Assembly (NCBI GenBank): GCA_961205875.1
Contig: OY540810.1
Coordinates: forward strand, 16,616,001-16,680,000
Length of the DNA: 64,000 nucleotides
Source of the DNA: Sialis fuliginosa
Taxonomy: Eukaryota > Arthropoda > Insecta > Megaloptera > Sialidae
Reading direction: 5' to 3'
Below the pieces are notes generated by a model. The model was not told the DNA's origin. It searched no databases and was given only the letters and a program-made list of their open reading frames with translations. How positions within the stretch are numbered: position 1 is the stretch's first letter; every line of letters starts with the position of its first letter. This document shows, in pieces, positions 25,601 through 35,570 of the stretch. The position numbers and the translations under genes are program-made.

Positions 25601-28600
25601 CTCTATTTAAATAAATAAGAAATTATTTTAAAGATTGAAATGTTTACTTTTTTATTTTTTGCCAAATTATAGGATTTTAAAGCAAACAAAAAAATGCATT
25701 TTTTGTAACTTTTGAGTGCATTGGGTTTAAATATTTTTTTAGATAAACTCTGCTGACGCAATTTGAAAGCATATAGTTTCAGCCTCAAAATATTTGTTTT
25801 AAGTTTAATCTACGATTTTTTTCCACAGAATTATTTGATTTCTAAGATAGTAAAAATTGTTGTCGAAAAGTAAAGAGAAAATTCAAAACTGTACTCGTAT
25901 AAATAAAACAATAAAAATGGTCTTACATAGATGTTTTTAAATGCACTGAATTATACAATAGAAACTTGAATTAGTGAAATGACCCATTTTCTTTCAAAGA
26001 AACATGACCCCTCAAATAAGAAATCTATTTTTAATGTCTTTATGTGCGGTTTGCATAAACAAGCAACTTACTGATATATTTCTCTCTCTTTTAATTTTCT
26101 CTTTTTTACTTTAGATATATCATTCGTGAAACCGGGCATCAATTATGGGTTTACTTTGGTCTACAAATAACCGTGAATAGAATACAAATATCTCGATAGG
26201 TCTTAATCAATATAAATTTTTTTAAATACGTTATTTTTGTTCTTCAGTTGGCAGAATTTCTAGTTTAAAAATCAGGCACGTTAGGCATGATGTGAAGCTA
26301 GCAAAAGTATGTATATCATTCTTACCACTGTTAATTTCCCAGCGCCGCCACCATTTGCATTGATCGAATTTTTAGTAAAATTGTGATTACTTACCATAAT
26401 TTGAATGTATGTATATAAAGTATATATATATTTTTGTTACTGTTGAATGGGTTATTGATGTTTTGTCTTATACAGGGTCTATTTTCGCGTATTACGTTCC
26501 GCGAACCGCTGTTCATCGGCGGTCCGGGTAACACCACTGGGCTCGCGGACAAACTGCCGGTGACTCACGGCCTCAGAGGGTGCGTCAGACACCTGAGAGT
26601 CAACGACCACGTCTACAAATTCTCGCAAACACCGCACGGAGATGCCTCCAAGGGCTTTGACGTCCGTACGTAATTTTAATAATATAATTAATAAATATTG
26701 TTTCGACATTTTTTTAATCCACCTGGTTGATGACATAAAATAATATTTTTCTCAGAGGAATGTACCGCGGACCACTGCAGCCATGTGCCATGCAAACATG
26801 GCGGTAAGTGTCTGACGAGTGACGACAGCGATGAGAGCGGCGAAGGCGGGAGTGGTGGCGGTAGTGGGGCCGGAGCGACGTGCGTGTGCCCGCTGGGGTT
26901 CGCCGGCGACCTGTGCGAGATGCGGGTGGACCTCCAGGTTCCCGCGTTCAACGGCACCAGCTACCTGCGCTACCGCGGGCTCTCGGACGCGGCACTATCG
27001 TGGCTCGACCTGCGGATCGTCTTCAAGCCGGTAGCACTCGACGGAATCATACTGTATAACGGGAACAAGCCCAACGGCAGCGGGGATTTCCTGGCAGTGT
27101 ATCTCAACAAGGGATATGTGGAGTTTGCGTTTAATCTTGGAACGGGGGCCGCAATTACAAGGTAAAATTATATATACATACTAGAGTGGAGCGAAAAATT
27201 TTTTGTTATACATTCGAATTTTTATAAAATTTGCACAAGCGAATTTAAATTGCGGCGCCCCTACAAAAGTTAGTATAGGGTGTGAAGAAGTCACAAAAAA
27301 ATTTTCAATTAAATTCGAGATGATCTTAGGTTCGAACCGATCGACCAAAAAATGACATGAAAATGTGGATACCTAAAAAATTTAAAAAGATTCGGCAGAA
27401 CATCAGAAGAATGGAATTAAATGAATAGTTAACTGAACATGATTGGTACAACAACAAGTTATCATAATATACCGTTTCCGCGAACATAACCTCAAAAACC
27501 TAGGTAACTTAAGGTCAATTGCTCACTTTTTACTAATTAAAGTACCTACTCTGATTCTCGAAAAACTTGCAATAAGGGCTAATTACAGCAGAAAATAATT
27601 GTCTTTGGATCAAGCACTAAATATTGACCTTTTCCTTGACCTTAACCTCAATTTTCAGGGTAATTTAAAAGGCAAATGCCCATTTTTTAGTGTCAAAAGC
27701 AAAATGCTTTTAGGAAAACATACAATAGATGTTTTCTTATTAACAAGAAGTTATTGTTTTTGTATCAAACACTTATTATTGTCCTTTTCCTGGAGCCTAA
27801 CCTCAATTTTTAAGGTTATTTCAAGGTTAGTCTTCCATTTTCAATGTTCAAAGCACTCTGGTCTTAGAGAAACATTTAACAGAGGCTACTATCAGCAGAG
27901 AGTTGTCTTTGGATCAAGCACTCAATGTTGACCTTTTTCTTGACCTTAACCTCAATCTCAATTTTCAGGGTAATTTCAAAGTCAAATGCCCATTTTTTAG
28001 TGTCAAAAGCAAAATGCTTTTAGGAAACCATACAATGCATGTTTTATTAATAACAAGAAGTTATTGTTTTTGTATCAAACACTTATTATTGCCCTTTTCC
28101 TGGAACCTAACCTCAATTGTTAAGGTTATTTCAAGGCCAGTCTTCCATTTTCAATGTTCAAAGCACTCTGGTCTTAGAGAAATATTTAACAGAGTCTAGT
28201 ATCAGCAGAGAGTTGTTGTCTTTGGATCAAGCACTCAATATTGATCTTTTCCTTGACCTTAACCTCAATTTTCAGGGTAATTTCGAAGTAAAATGCCCAT
28301 TTTTTAGTGTCAAAAGCAAAACGCTTTTAGGAAAACATACAATGCATGTTTTCTTATTAACAAGAAATTATTGTTTTTGTATCACAAAAATCAACACTTA
28401 TTATTGCCCTTTTCCTTGAACTTAACCTCAATCGTTAAGGTTATGTCAATATTAGTCTCCCATTTTTAATGTTCAAAGCATTCTGGTCTTAGGGAAACAT
28501 TCAATAGAGGCTACTATCAGCAGAAGATTTTTGTCTTTGGATCAAGCTTTCATCGTTGTCCTTTTTCTTGACCTTAACCTCAATTTTCAAAGTAATTTCA

Positions 28601-31600
28601 AAATCAAATGCCCACTTTTAAGTATCTAAAGCGAAACACGTTGAGGAAAACATGCAACGAAGGTAATTGTATATTTTCCTATTATAGTACGTCTGGTACG
28701 TAAAAAAACCCTGCACTTTTTGATTGGGGTATGACACTTTCTGTGCTCATAGATAAGGTCAAACGAATAATTTTCAGATAGGGAGCCACTTTAAAATCCG
28801 TGTAGAACACCGTTATATCGGCTATTAAAGATGGCCCCCACCGTTTTTATTAAATTGGCTGTATCTCAGCTCCTAGTCATCTGATTTCAATTTTCTTTTG
28901 TTTGTTTTAAAGTTCTTATTGAGTAGATTATTTTTTGTCATTATTCATTTTTCTCTAAATCTTAAGGGTTCCCCACAATTTTTGAAAATCTGAAAATATT
29001 ACTTTTTTTACGAACTTAATTTTTATATAACTTTTTTATTGTGCCCAATATCATTTTTTTACATCATACAAAAAAGAAAGATATTTTTTTCTGCGTTCCA
29101 TTGATAACAAGATAATACTGTTTTAATTAACAACTTCTTTGAAAAAAGTGTATTAAACTAAGAAAAATTGACTATTTTTGGATCATTCCATGTTAAGTTT
29201 ACCTTTTATCATATGAAATTTTATGTTGGGATCAATTTTCTCATATGGTATAGCTAAAAAATTGAAAAATCTGTCATGGATGTCACTGAACTTTCTTATA
29301 CAATAAAAAATGTACGTGTATCTACTAATATAAAACAAATAATTTTGGCTTACTGATGACAGATATAAAAAAATTAATAGAACATAAACTATAGATAATA
29401 ACGTTCTCTACATTTTTTGTTATAAACATTTCATTCTGTCATGAACTTGTTCAAAAAAAATAGAAAAAAATAAAAAATTAAATAAAAAAGATTTTTTTTT
29501 AATTGGTAAGAGATACAAAAAAATTAATGAAACATAAACTATAGAAAATAACGTTCTCTACATTTTTTGTTATAAACATTTCATTCTGTCATGAACTTGT
29601 TAAAAAAAATGGAAAAAAATAAAAAATTAAATAAAAAAGATTTTTTTTAATTGGTAAGAGATACAAAAAAATTAATAGAACATAAACTATAGATAATAAC
29701 GTTCTCTACATTTTTTGTTATAAACATTTCATTCTGTCATGAACTTGTTAAAAAAAAAATGGAAAAAAATAAAAAATTAAATAAAAAAGATTTTTTTTTA
29801 ATTGGTAAGAGATACAAAAAAATTAATGGAACATAAACAATAGAAAATAACGTACTCTACAACTTTTATTTCAATAATTTATTTCTGCTTTAAACCATTT
29901 CGAATATAATTGAAAAAAACGAGTATAACCTCAAAAACTTTTTTTGAGAGGAATTGAACATAACATAAATCATAAATAATAATATTATAAGTAAATTATT
30001 ATTTAAACATTTTCTTCCAACACGTACCGTTTCAGAAATATTTCGAATAATTACAAAAATTACAAGAGTAAATATCCGTTTCCGGTTTTAAAAACATCTG
30101 GTTTTCTTTTTTAAAACAAATTAATCCTTAATATAAAATTTTACCCCTCTATGTACTGCCATTTTTGAGTTCCAGCGTTTACAGACAAACAGATACACAC
30201 ACAGACAGACAGACAGACATGATGATAAAAATAGTCAGAATTGATTCAGGGAAGGTATAAATGGACATTTCCATCAAAATCTCGAATCCGAGAAACCAAT
30301 ACAGGTAAACTTGACTTGGAATGATTCAAAAAGAATCTATTTTTCTTAGTTTAACACGCTATTTCCAAAGAAGTTGTTAATTAAAACAGTATTATCTTGT
30401 TATCAATGGAACGCAGACAAAAATGTCTTTCTTTTTTATATGAGGTAAAAAAATGATATTGGGCACAATAAAAAAGTTATATAACAATTAAGTTTGTAAG
30501 AAAAGTGAAATCTTCAGATTTCGGAAAATTGTGGGGAACCCTTAAAATTTAGAGAAAAATGAATAATGATAAAAATGATTTTTTTTAATAAGAACTTTAA
30601 AATAAACAAAATAAAATTGAAATCGGATGATTAGGAGCTGAGATACAGCCAATTTAATAAAAACCGTGGGGGCCATCTTTAATAGCCGATATAACAGTGT
30701 TCTACACGGATTTTAAAGTGGCTCCCTATCTGAAAATCTTTCATTTGACCTTATATATGACCACAGAAAGTGGCATACCCCAATCAAAAAGTGCAGCGTT
30801 TTGGCTTTATTTGCCACGAACCAGACGTACTAATTAGCATCAAGTTATTGTTTTTGTATCAATCACTTATTACTGACATTTTTCTGGAATCTAACCTCAA
30901 TCGTTAAGGTTATTTAATGAAAGCTTGATCCAAAGACAAAAATCTTCTGCGAATAGTAGCCTCTATTGAATGTTTCCCTAAGACCAGAATGCTTTGAACA
31001 TTAAAAATGGGAGACTAATATTGACATAACCTTAACGATTGAGGTTAAGTTCAAGGAAAAGGGCAATAATAAGTGTTGATTTTTGTGATAAAAAAACAAT
31101 AACTTCTTGTTAATAAGAAAACATGCATTGTATGTTTTCCTAAAAGCATTTTGCTTTTGATACTAAAAAATGGGCATTTGACTTAGAAATTACCCTGAAA
31201 ATTGAGGTTAAGGTCAAGAAAATGGTCAATATTGAGTGATTGATCCAAAGACAATTCTCTGCTGATAGTAGCCTCTGTTAAATGTTTCTCTAAGACCAGA
31301 GTGCTTTGAACATTGAAAATGGAAAACTAACCTTGAAATAACCTTAACAATTGAGGTTAGACACCAGGAAAAGGGCAATAATAAGTGTTTGATACAAAAA
31401 CAACAACTTCTTGTTAATAAGAAAACATCTATTGTATGTTTTCCTAAAAGCATTTTGCTTTTGACACTAAAAAATGGGCATTTGACTTTGAAATTACCCT
31501 GAAAATTGAGGTTAAGGTCAAGGAAAAGGTCAATATTTAGTGCTTGATCCAAAGACAATTATTTTCTGCTGATATTAGCCCTTATTGCAAGTTTTTCGAG

Positions 31601-34600
31601 AAGCAGAGTACTTTAAACAGTAAAAAGTGAGCAATTGACCTTAAGTTACCTAGGTTTTTGAGGTTATGTTCACGGAAACGGTATATTATGATAACTTGTT
31701 GTACCAATCATGTTCAGTTAACTATTCATTTAATTCCATTCTTCTGATGTTCTGCCGAATCTTTTTAAATTTTTTAGGTATCCACATTTTCATGTCATTT
31801 TTTGGTCGATCGGTTCGAACCTAAGATCATCTCGAATTTCATTGAAAATTTTTTTGTGACTTCTTCACACCCTATACTAACTTTTGTAGGGGCGCCGCAA
31901 TTTAAATTCGCTTGTGCAAATTTTATAAAAATTCTAATGTATAACAAAAAATTTTTCGCTCTACTCTAATACATACATATATTGTACTCCAAATTTCATT
32001 AATTTTATACATGTAATTAAATGTGGTGACATTTTTTAATCAGTTTTTATTTATCCATTAAATGAAAATTTGTATTTTGTATTCTTTATACATATATCAG
32101 AATGTAGAGGAAAGAATTCAGTCTGTTGAATATATTTTTATTTTTTTTTACAATTCTGGGAAAATATCAAAAAAAGTTTGTTTGTGTTTGCACATGGGGT
32201 AAAAATATACGTCTGTGGTCGATTTTGTAAAAAATGTATTACTACTATCGGTAAAGAGAATAGATTTATCTCGGCGTAGCACAGTAGTAGCGTGGGGGGG
32301 AGTCGTTTTTCAGACAGGATAGGAAGCATACGACAAGTTTTTTTAATCAAATGCTCTTTGTTGTATTTATATGGCAAGGATGGGCACACATGAGGCCAAA
32401 GAGAGCCGCAATCCGTTTTTTTATATTTTATAAAGAGCAGCACGTAGATACACAAATTCAATTTTTTTTATATAAAATGTAATTATATAATGTAATTGCA
32501 TATTTTCACAAGTCACATATGAACACATACAAAAATATAACTATGAGAAAGAAAATAATTATTTCAAAATTTTAGTAATAAAATTCAAATATAATACAAA
32601 TATATTTATTAATAAAAAGTATAATAACATCGAACGACGATCTTTTTTGGTCAAATTTTTAAAATTTGGAGTAAAATTAGTTAAAGCTAATTTTAATGGG
32701 AGCCGCACTTGACTCAACGAAAAACCGCATACGGCTCTTGGTTTTGGTAAAAGATAAGTGACAATTGAGGTGTGTGCATATATCTTAGACATATAATATA
32801 TTCAGTTGTGTAGACTGCAGAAAATACAGATTTCTGTTATGATATTTGGTAAAACGAATTTTTAGTTTTGCATTTGCACGTTAGATGTTAGTACTTAGAC
32901 AAGGAAAGATAAAGGACAAATAACACATTACCTAGCGTTGTTACCATATCGCACCACGAAAAATCGCACCACGGATCATTGGCGTATCATTCAGATTTTA
33001 AAATAAATATCAATTGTTTTGAATTATAAAATTAATTAATAAAAAATGTTTTATATTGAGTTTAAAAATATTTCAGTAATAATTGATTAACAGAGAAACG
33101 TCTATTTGAAACTATCATCTCTCATACATACTAAATTCAATTGTAATTTAAAGCATATTTGCATATTATAAATTTTCAACTGACGCTTATGGGATAATAT
33201 GCGATTTTGACAATTAAAACAAGATGGCCGCCGACAAATTTTGGTAACACTTTCATATACGGGCTGGCATTGGTTGTTATGTATCCATAGTCTTTCCTAA
33301 TCTAATTGTTAGTACGTCTAAAAAGTATAACTTCTAACACACTCACTTTAATTGAAGTTATACTTTTTCAGGCGCGTTCAGGATAAAATTTTAGTAATAC
33401 AACGGCGACGCATAAGGAAAACAATATAGTCATGTTAGTTTAGGTAGATAATACAGTTTCTATTATGATAGTTGGTAAAACAGGTTCTTATATTAGGCGC
33501 TTTCAGGGTGAAATTTTAGAAATACAATGGCAACGAAATGCGTTACATGCAACGATGCGCGCGTACCATATAAGAAAAAAAATGCCATGAAATTAGATTA
33601 GGTAGATAATACAGATTTCTGTTATGATAGTCATTAAAACATGTTTTTAACTTTACATTTGCACGCTAGATGTCACTACTCCAAAGAAGTATAACTTTTA
33701 ACATGCGTAATAAGTGAGAAGTTTTAGTAAAGCAACATAAATGAAATGCGCGTTGAATGCAACGAAAACAATTTAACACCATGAAGTTAGGTTAGGTGTA
33801 GATAATACATATTTCTGTTATGATAGTCGGTAAAATAGGTTTTTAGTTTTGCATTTGCACGCTATATGTCACTACACCAAAGAAGTATAACTTCTAACGC
33901 GTGTACATAAATACACACTCACTTTTTTATATTTGGTTAGGATTATTTAAAAATATTTATGTTTTAATTATATATTTTTTAATTTTTGGGTTTGATTCTT
34001 AAAAAAAATTGTTAAATTTGTTTTTATTCGCAGGGTCGGTATTCTTAAAAATATATAGTATATTTTGTTTAATTCTATAATATTAGATATGTCTAGATTT
34101 TCAAAAATATAAACTAAATATGAATCTTGTTCCAGGAGTAAGAATCCTGTGAGTCTGGGTGAATGGCACGAGGTAAAGGTGTCTCGCACCGGCCGTCTCG
34201 GTTGGCTCGAGCTAGACGGTGAGAGCGCTCCGGAGGTTCTGTCCCCCGGCGCGTTCACGCAGTTGTCTCTGATCCAGAGCTTGTTCATTGGCGGAGTCCC
34301 TCACTTCGGAATCGTATCCTCGGCCGTCCGCTCGCGCGTCTCCTTCGTCGGCTGCGTGCAGCGCATCGTAGTCAACAGCCGTCCACTGGGCGTAGTCGCC
34401 GAGGCACTGGGAGGTGCCAACGTCAACAACTGCCCGCACCCGTGCGTCGCCCGTCCTTGCGGCGAAGACGGTCTCTGTATCCCCGAGAGGGACTACTTCA
34501 CGTGTCGGTGTCGGCCCGGGTACCGCGACCCGAGATGCTCCGCCACTGCGCAAGCGGCACCGCACTTCTCGGGCCACGACAGTTACCTCCACGTGACAGA

Positions 34601-35051
34601 CCCCGAGATAATCCGACGTCTAGCGAGTCCGAGAGTCGATGTGAACATTCGTTTCAAGGCGGACGCGCCGGAAGGTCTGCTCCTCGCGACCGGGCACCTG
34701 TTTCTGGAGTTGCACAGCGGAGGAGTTGTATTACGACGGTCGCCAGGTGTTGGGATACTCGTGTACAACGCAACTCAGGTGGACGACGGGCTCTGGCACC
34801 GTCTCAGAGCCGTGTGGACTGAAACTGGTGCCACTCTTGAAGTTGACAGTGCGCCTCCAGTGATCGCGACGTGGTCGGCTGACTCAGCGCCGCCGACACC
34901 GTCTCTGGGGCTCTACATCGGCGGGACTCCGAGCTCGGCGTCACCAGGTATCACCGGGTGTGTGGCTGACCTAGTTCTCGACTCAGAGTTCCACGTTAAT
35001 ATGATATCAATGGCTTCAGTAGGCAAAAACGTTGGCAGATGCAATCCTTAA
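16673..35051 (+). CDS. Agrin/pikachurin-like EGF and laminin-G domain protein, C-terminal part
   Basis: Seven exons join in frame: 16673-16789, 19495-19709, 24534-24687, 25182-25528, 26476-26665, 26756-27161, 34136-35051 (TAA). They give about 780 residues with no start, because exon 1 begins in mid-codon; 5' exons lie upstream. Domains in order are a six-Cys EGF (1-39), an acidic Ser/Thr/Asn-rich spacer with N-glycosylation sites (40-120), EGF (about 128-160), laminin G (165-340), EGF with a Gly/Ser/acidic insert (342-388), laminin G (390-573), EGF (574-610) and laminin G (612-780). The EGF/LamG alternation and C-terminal LamG end match agrin, pikachurin (EGFLAM) and perlecan, extracellular matrix proteins that bind dystroglycan. 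The family is seen; the orthologue is not decided. Exons are GC-rich in an AT-rich background. The last intron (about 7 kb) holds a 4.8 kb foldback transposon. Confidence 0.85.
18075..18370 (-). mobile_element. Helitron-like 3' end (reverse) and adjoining hairpin repeat
   Basis: On the minus strand, CGCGG-GTGAAA-CCGC forms a stem-loop followed by AGATGGTTCA and CTAG (18075-18078), then T, as in the copies ending at 4700 and 10872. Between 18248 and 18368 a separate inverted repeat is seen: TTGAAATGTCGCCTCGAAAT against TTTCGATGCGGTATTTCAAA. The far boundary is uncertain. Confidence 0.4.
18484..19376. mobile_element. Tc1/mariner-superfamily transposon, degenerate
   Basis: About 120 bp inverted termini flank the element. 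The left end (CAGGATGACAAACTAAGAG...) and the right end, read inward (AAGGGTGATAAATTCAAAG...), share AATTAATAAT, CGAAAAAAGTAATCAC, GGCCTAATTTTAACTGT and AATCTTTTGTTAAC. TA dinucleotides abut both ends. The interior encodes a broken transposase on the minus strand. Confidence 0.7.
18700..19200 (-). pseudogene. IS630/Tc1/mariner transposase remnant
   Basis: Minus-strand translation, broken by stops and frameshifts, shows in order a helix-turn-helix-like phrase (GRWVDKYRRTGSLED, about 19090-19150), a segment resembling ILKKDLHFHPYKRQKAQ (about 18940-18990), and the catalytic-region phrase NSIIISDEAHLQLHG (about 18830-18875). The last contains the second-Asp SDEAH motif of insect Tc1/mariner-like enzymes. 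No complete frame remains, so it is inactive. The residues are read directly; the family assignment is by recognition. Confidence 0.6.
20047..20746. mobile_element. TA-flanked foldback/MITE (700 bp)
   Basis: The left terminus CAGGATGTCCCGTAAACAT and the right terminus, read inward (CAGGTTGTTCCGTAAACAT), match well. The similarity extends through GGAGTTGTCGAGGACATTAAAACAATCG against CGATTGTTTTAATATCCTTGACAACTCC and inward to TATCTCCTAAAAGATC. TA flanks both ends (20045-20046, 20747-20748). The open frames of 60-80 residues inside lie in the mirrored arms and are not genes. Confidence 0.7.
20790..20920 (-). repeat. Dispersed repeat family A, 5' fragment
   Basis: Contains GGTGAATTTAGCACGAGGAAGCACGG and CTTGGCAGATG, the reverse complement of the block at 9220-9265. 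Truncated. Confidence 0.5.
21859..22522. mobile_element. Non-autonomous element with 17 bp perfect inverted ends
   Basis: Begins TAAGGTACTGGTACCAG and ends with its exact reverse complement. The interior contains an imperfect tandem pair (about 22286-22410 and 22411-22522) sharing AGATTAATATCCAG/TTCAG, AATATTTCTA-TTCAGTACATTTAATTTAAAAAT and GACTG-TACCAGTACCTTA words. No coding sequence. Class unknown. Confidence 0.55.
22610..22710. other. Local GC-rich island, unassigned
   Basis: A short run (CGGCACGCGAGGTCGCGTCAG..., continuing to about 22705) is much richer in CpG than its surroundings. No open frame or splice pattern fits an exon of the EGF/laminin-G gene. It may be a repeat fragment. Confidence 0.3.
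23552..23945. mobile_element. hAT-type MITE (394 bp) with perfect 8 bp target duplication
   Basis: Begins CAGGGCCGTAACTA and ends TAGTTACGGCCCTG, flanked by TTTGTGCG at 23544-23551 and 23946-23953. The subterminal GGGGCCCCGGGGC is palindromic. A related 205 bp copy lies at 40380-40584. hAT assignment rests on the CAG terminus and 8 bp duplication. Confidence 0.9.
24045..24400 (-). mobile_element. Helitron-like 3' end (reverse)
   Basis: On the minus strand, CCCGG-GTAACA-CCGGG forms a stem-loop followed by TCCAATGCA and CTAG (24045-24048), then T. The adjoining sequence includes the CATGCCCAC words also seen near 2530 and a CTGATGATG...CGAAAGCTTG phrase near 24291. The far boundary is not resolved. 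Confidence 0.35.
27597..28680 (+). repeat. ~305-315 bp tandem repeat in the left foldback arm
   Basis: Units start with GTCTTTGGATCAAGCACT near 27601, 27905 and 28220, with a partial unit near 28532; spacing is about 304-315 bp. Each carries TTGACCTTAACCTCAATTTTCA and AGTGTCAAAAGCAAAATGC. Open frames of about 100 residues recur in each unit only because the unit is repeated; they lack any coding support. Confidence 0.8.
29345..29850 (+). repeat. ~149 bp tandem repeat in the foldback loop
   Basis: TCATTCTGTCATGAACTTGTT recurs at 29430, 29580 and 29728. Each copy is followed by A-rich sequence and AATTGGTAAGAGATAC, with a degenerate fourth unit. Period is 148-150 bp. The array is almost pure A/T and non-coding. 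Confidence 0.8.
30900..31560 (-). repeat. Inverted counterpart of the ~305 bp tandem repeat
   Basis: The reverse complement of the left-arm units: TTGATCCAAAGACAA recurs at about 31544, 31240 and 30928. Only two full units plus a fragment are present, against three full units and a fragment on the left, so the arms are unequal. Confidence 0.75.
32100..32790. repeat. Transposon-derived fragment (uncertain class)
   Basis: GAGAGCCGCAATCCG and GGGAGCCGCACTTGAC...CGCATACGGCTC words resemble the AGCCGC-rich ends of some hAT elements in insect genomes. A 107-residue minus-strand frame (32138-32461) and a 77-residue frame (32559-32792) have low-complexity content and no recognisable domain. I treat them as not coding. 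Confidence 0.3.
32800..33910 (+). repeat. Degenerate satellite-like array
   Basis: The phrase GATAATACAGATTTCTGTTATGATAGT with TTTTAGTTTTGCATTTGCACGCTAGATGTCACTAC and AGAAGTATAACTTCTAAC recurs, with starts near 32816, 33447, 33604 and 33797. Spacing is irregular (about 160-190 bp between the last three). It lies just upstream of the last exon of the EGF/laminin-G gene, in its intron. Confidence 0.55.
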
Positions 35052-35564
35052 TGTGATTTGATTTTTATAAGAATATAATTACATATACATGAAGATATAC
35101 ATATACATATAAGCATGTGTATGTATACTTATATATAATGTATGTATAAGTTTGTGTGTACGCCTGACTTTTATATAAAATATACATAAACATAATTTTA
35201 CACATGTACTCGTATTATGTGACATCAAAATGCGGCTTGTAAATAGTAGTTTAAAATAGTGTGCATCATTATTGTCTTTAGTAAACGTGGCACATTTAAA
35301 TTATATAATTAATAATACAAATCCAGTGGTTATGTTACGCAAGTACCTACTCCAAAACATAAAATAACATTTGCGTAAGAAAATTTTGCGGTATTACAAA
35401 TTTAATCAAATTGGAATGGTGTTTTTTGGTTATGTTATTTTATTTAACCACTGTATTTGTTGATGAATCGATATTCTTCAAGAAATATTGGACTTAATGT
35501 TGTTACATAGATAAAATAATTATTTTATGCCTTACTGGAATTAAAAAAAAAATATTCATTTAAG

Positions 35565-35570
35565 AATAAA
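35565..35570 (+). promoter_or_regulatory. Candidate polyadenylation signal, EGF/laminin-G gene
   Basis: AATAAA about 515 bp after the TAA stop of the EGF/laminin-G gene. Other AATAAA words occur further down (near 35886), so the choice is tentative. Confidence 0.35.

Larger units (their letters stand above)
27182..31968. mobile_element. 4.8 kb foldback transposon with 8 bp target duplication
   Basis: The outer ends are TAGAGTGGAGCGAAAAAT and, at the other end read inward, TAGAGTAGAGCGAAAAAT. Both sides are flanked by ATACATAC (27174-27181 and 31969-31976). Inverted arms run about 27182-29220 and 30300-31968. Matched landmarks include GGCGCCCCTACAAAAGTTAG, a ~305 bp repeat, GCACTTTTTGATTGGGGTATG and GGCTGTATCTCAGCTCCTA. 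A central loop of about 1.1 kb has its own tandem repeats. The element lies inside the last intron of the EGF/laminin-G gene. The 8 bp duplication and TAG terminus suggest a hAT-derived element; no transposase is encoded. Confidence 0.85.

Noticed and set aside
27599-28419. Three open frames of about 100 residues with nearly the same sequence, and a fourth on the minus strand at 31226-31558
   Set aside because: They are the same frame in copies of the ~305 bp tandem repeat of the foldback element, have no domain, and their similarity is explained by DNA repetition rather than protein constraint.
32138-32792. Minus-strand frames of 107 and 77 residues
   Set aside because: No recognisable domain, low complexity, no splice context, and flanking AGCCGC words point to transposon debris.
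34212-34822. Several open frames of 60-126 residues in other frames of the last laminin-G exon
   Set aside because: They are shadows of a GC-rich exon whose real frame shows conserved EGF and laminin-G domains.
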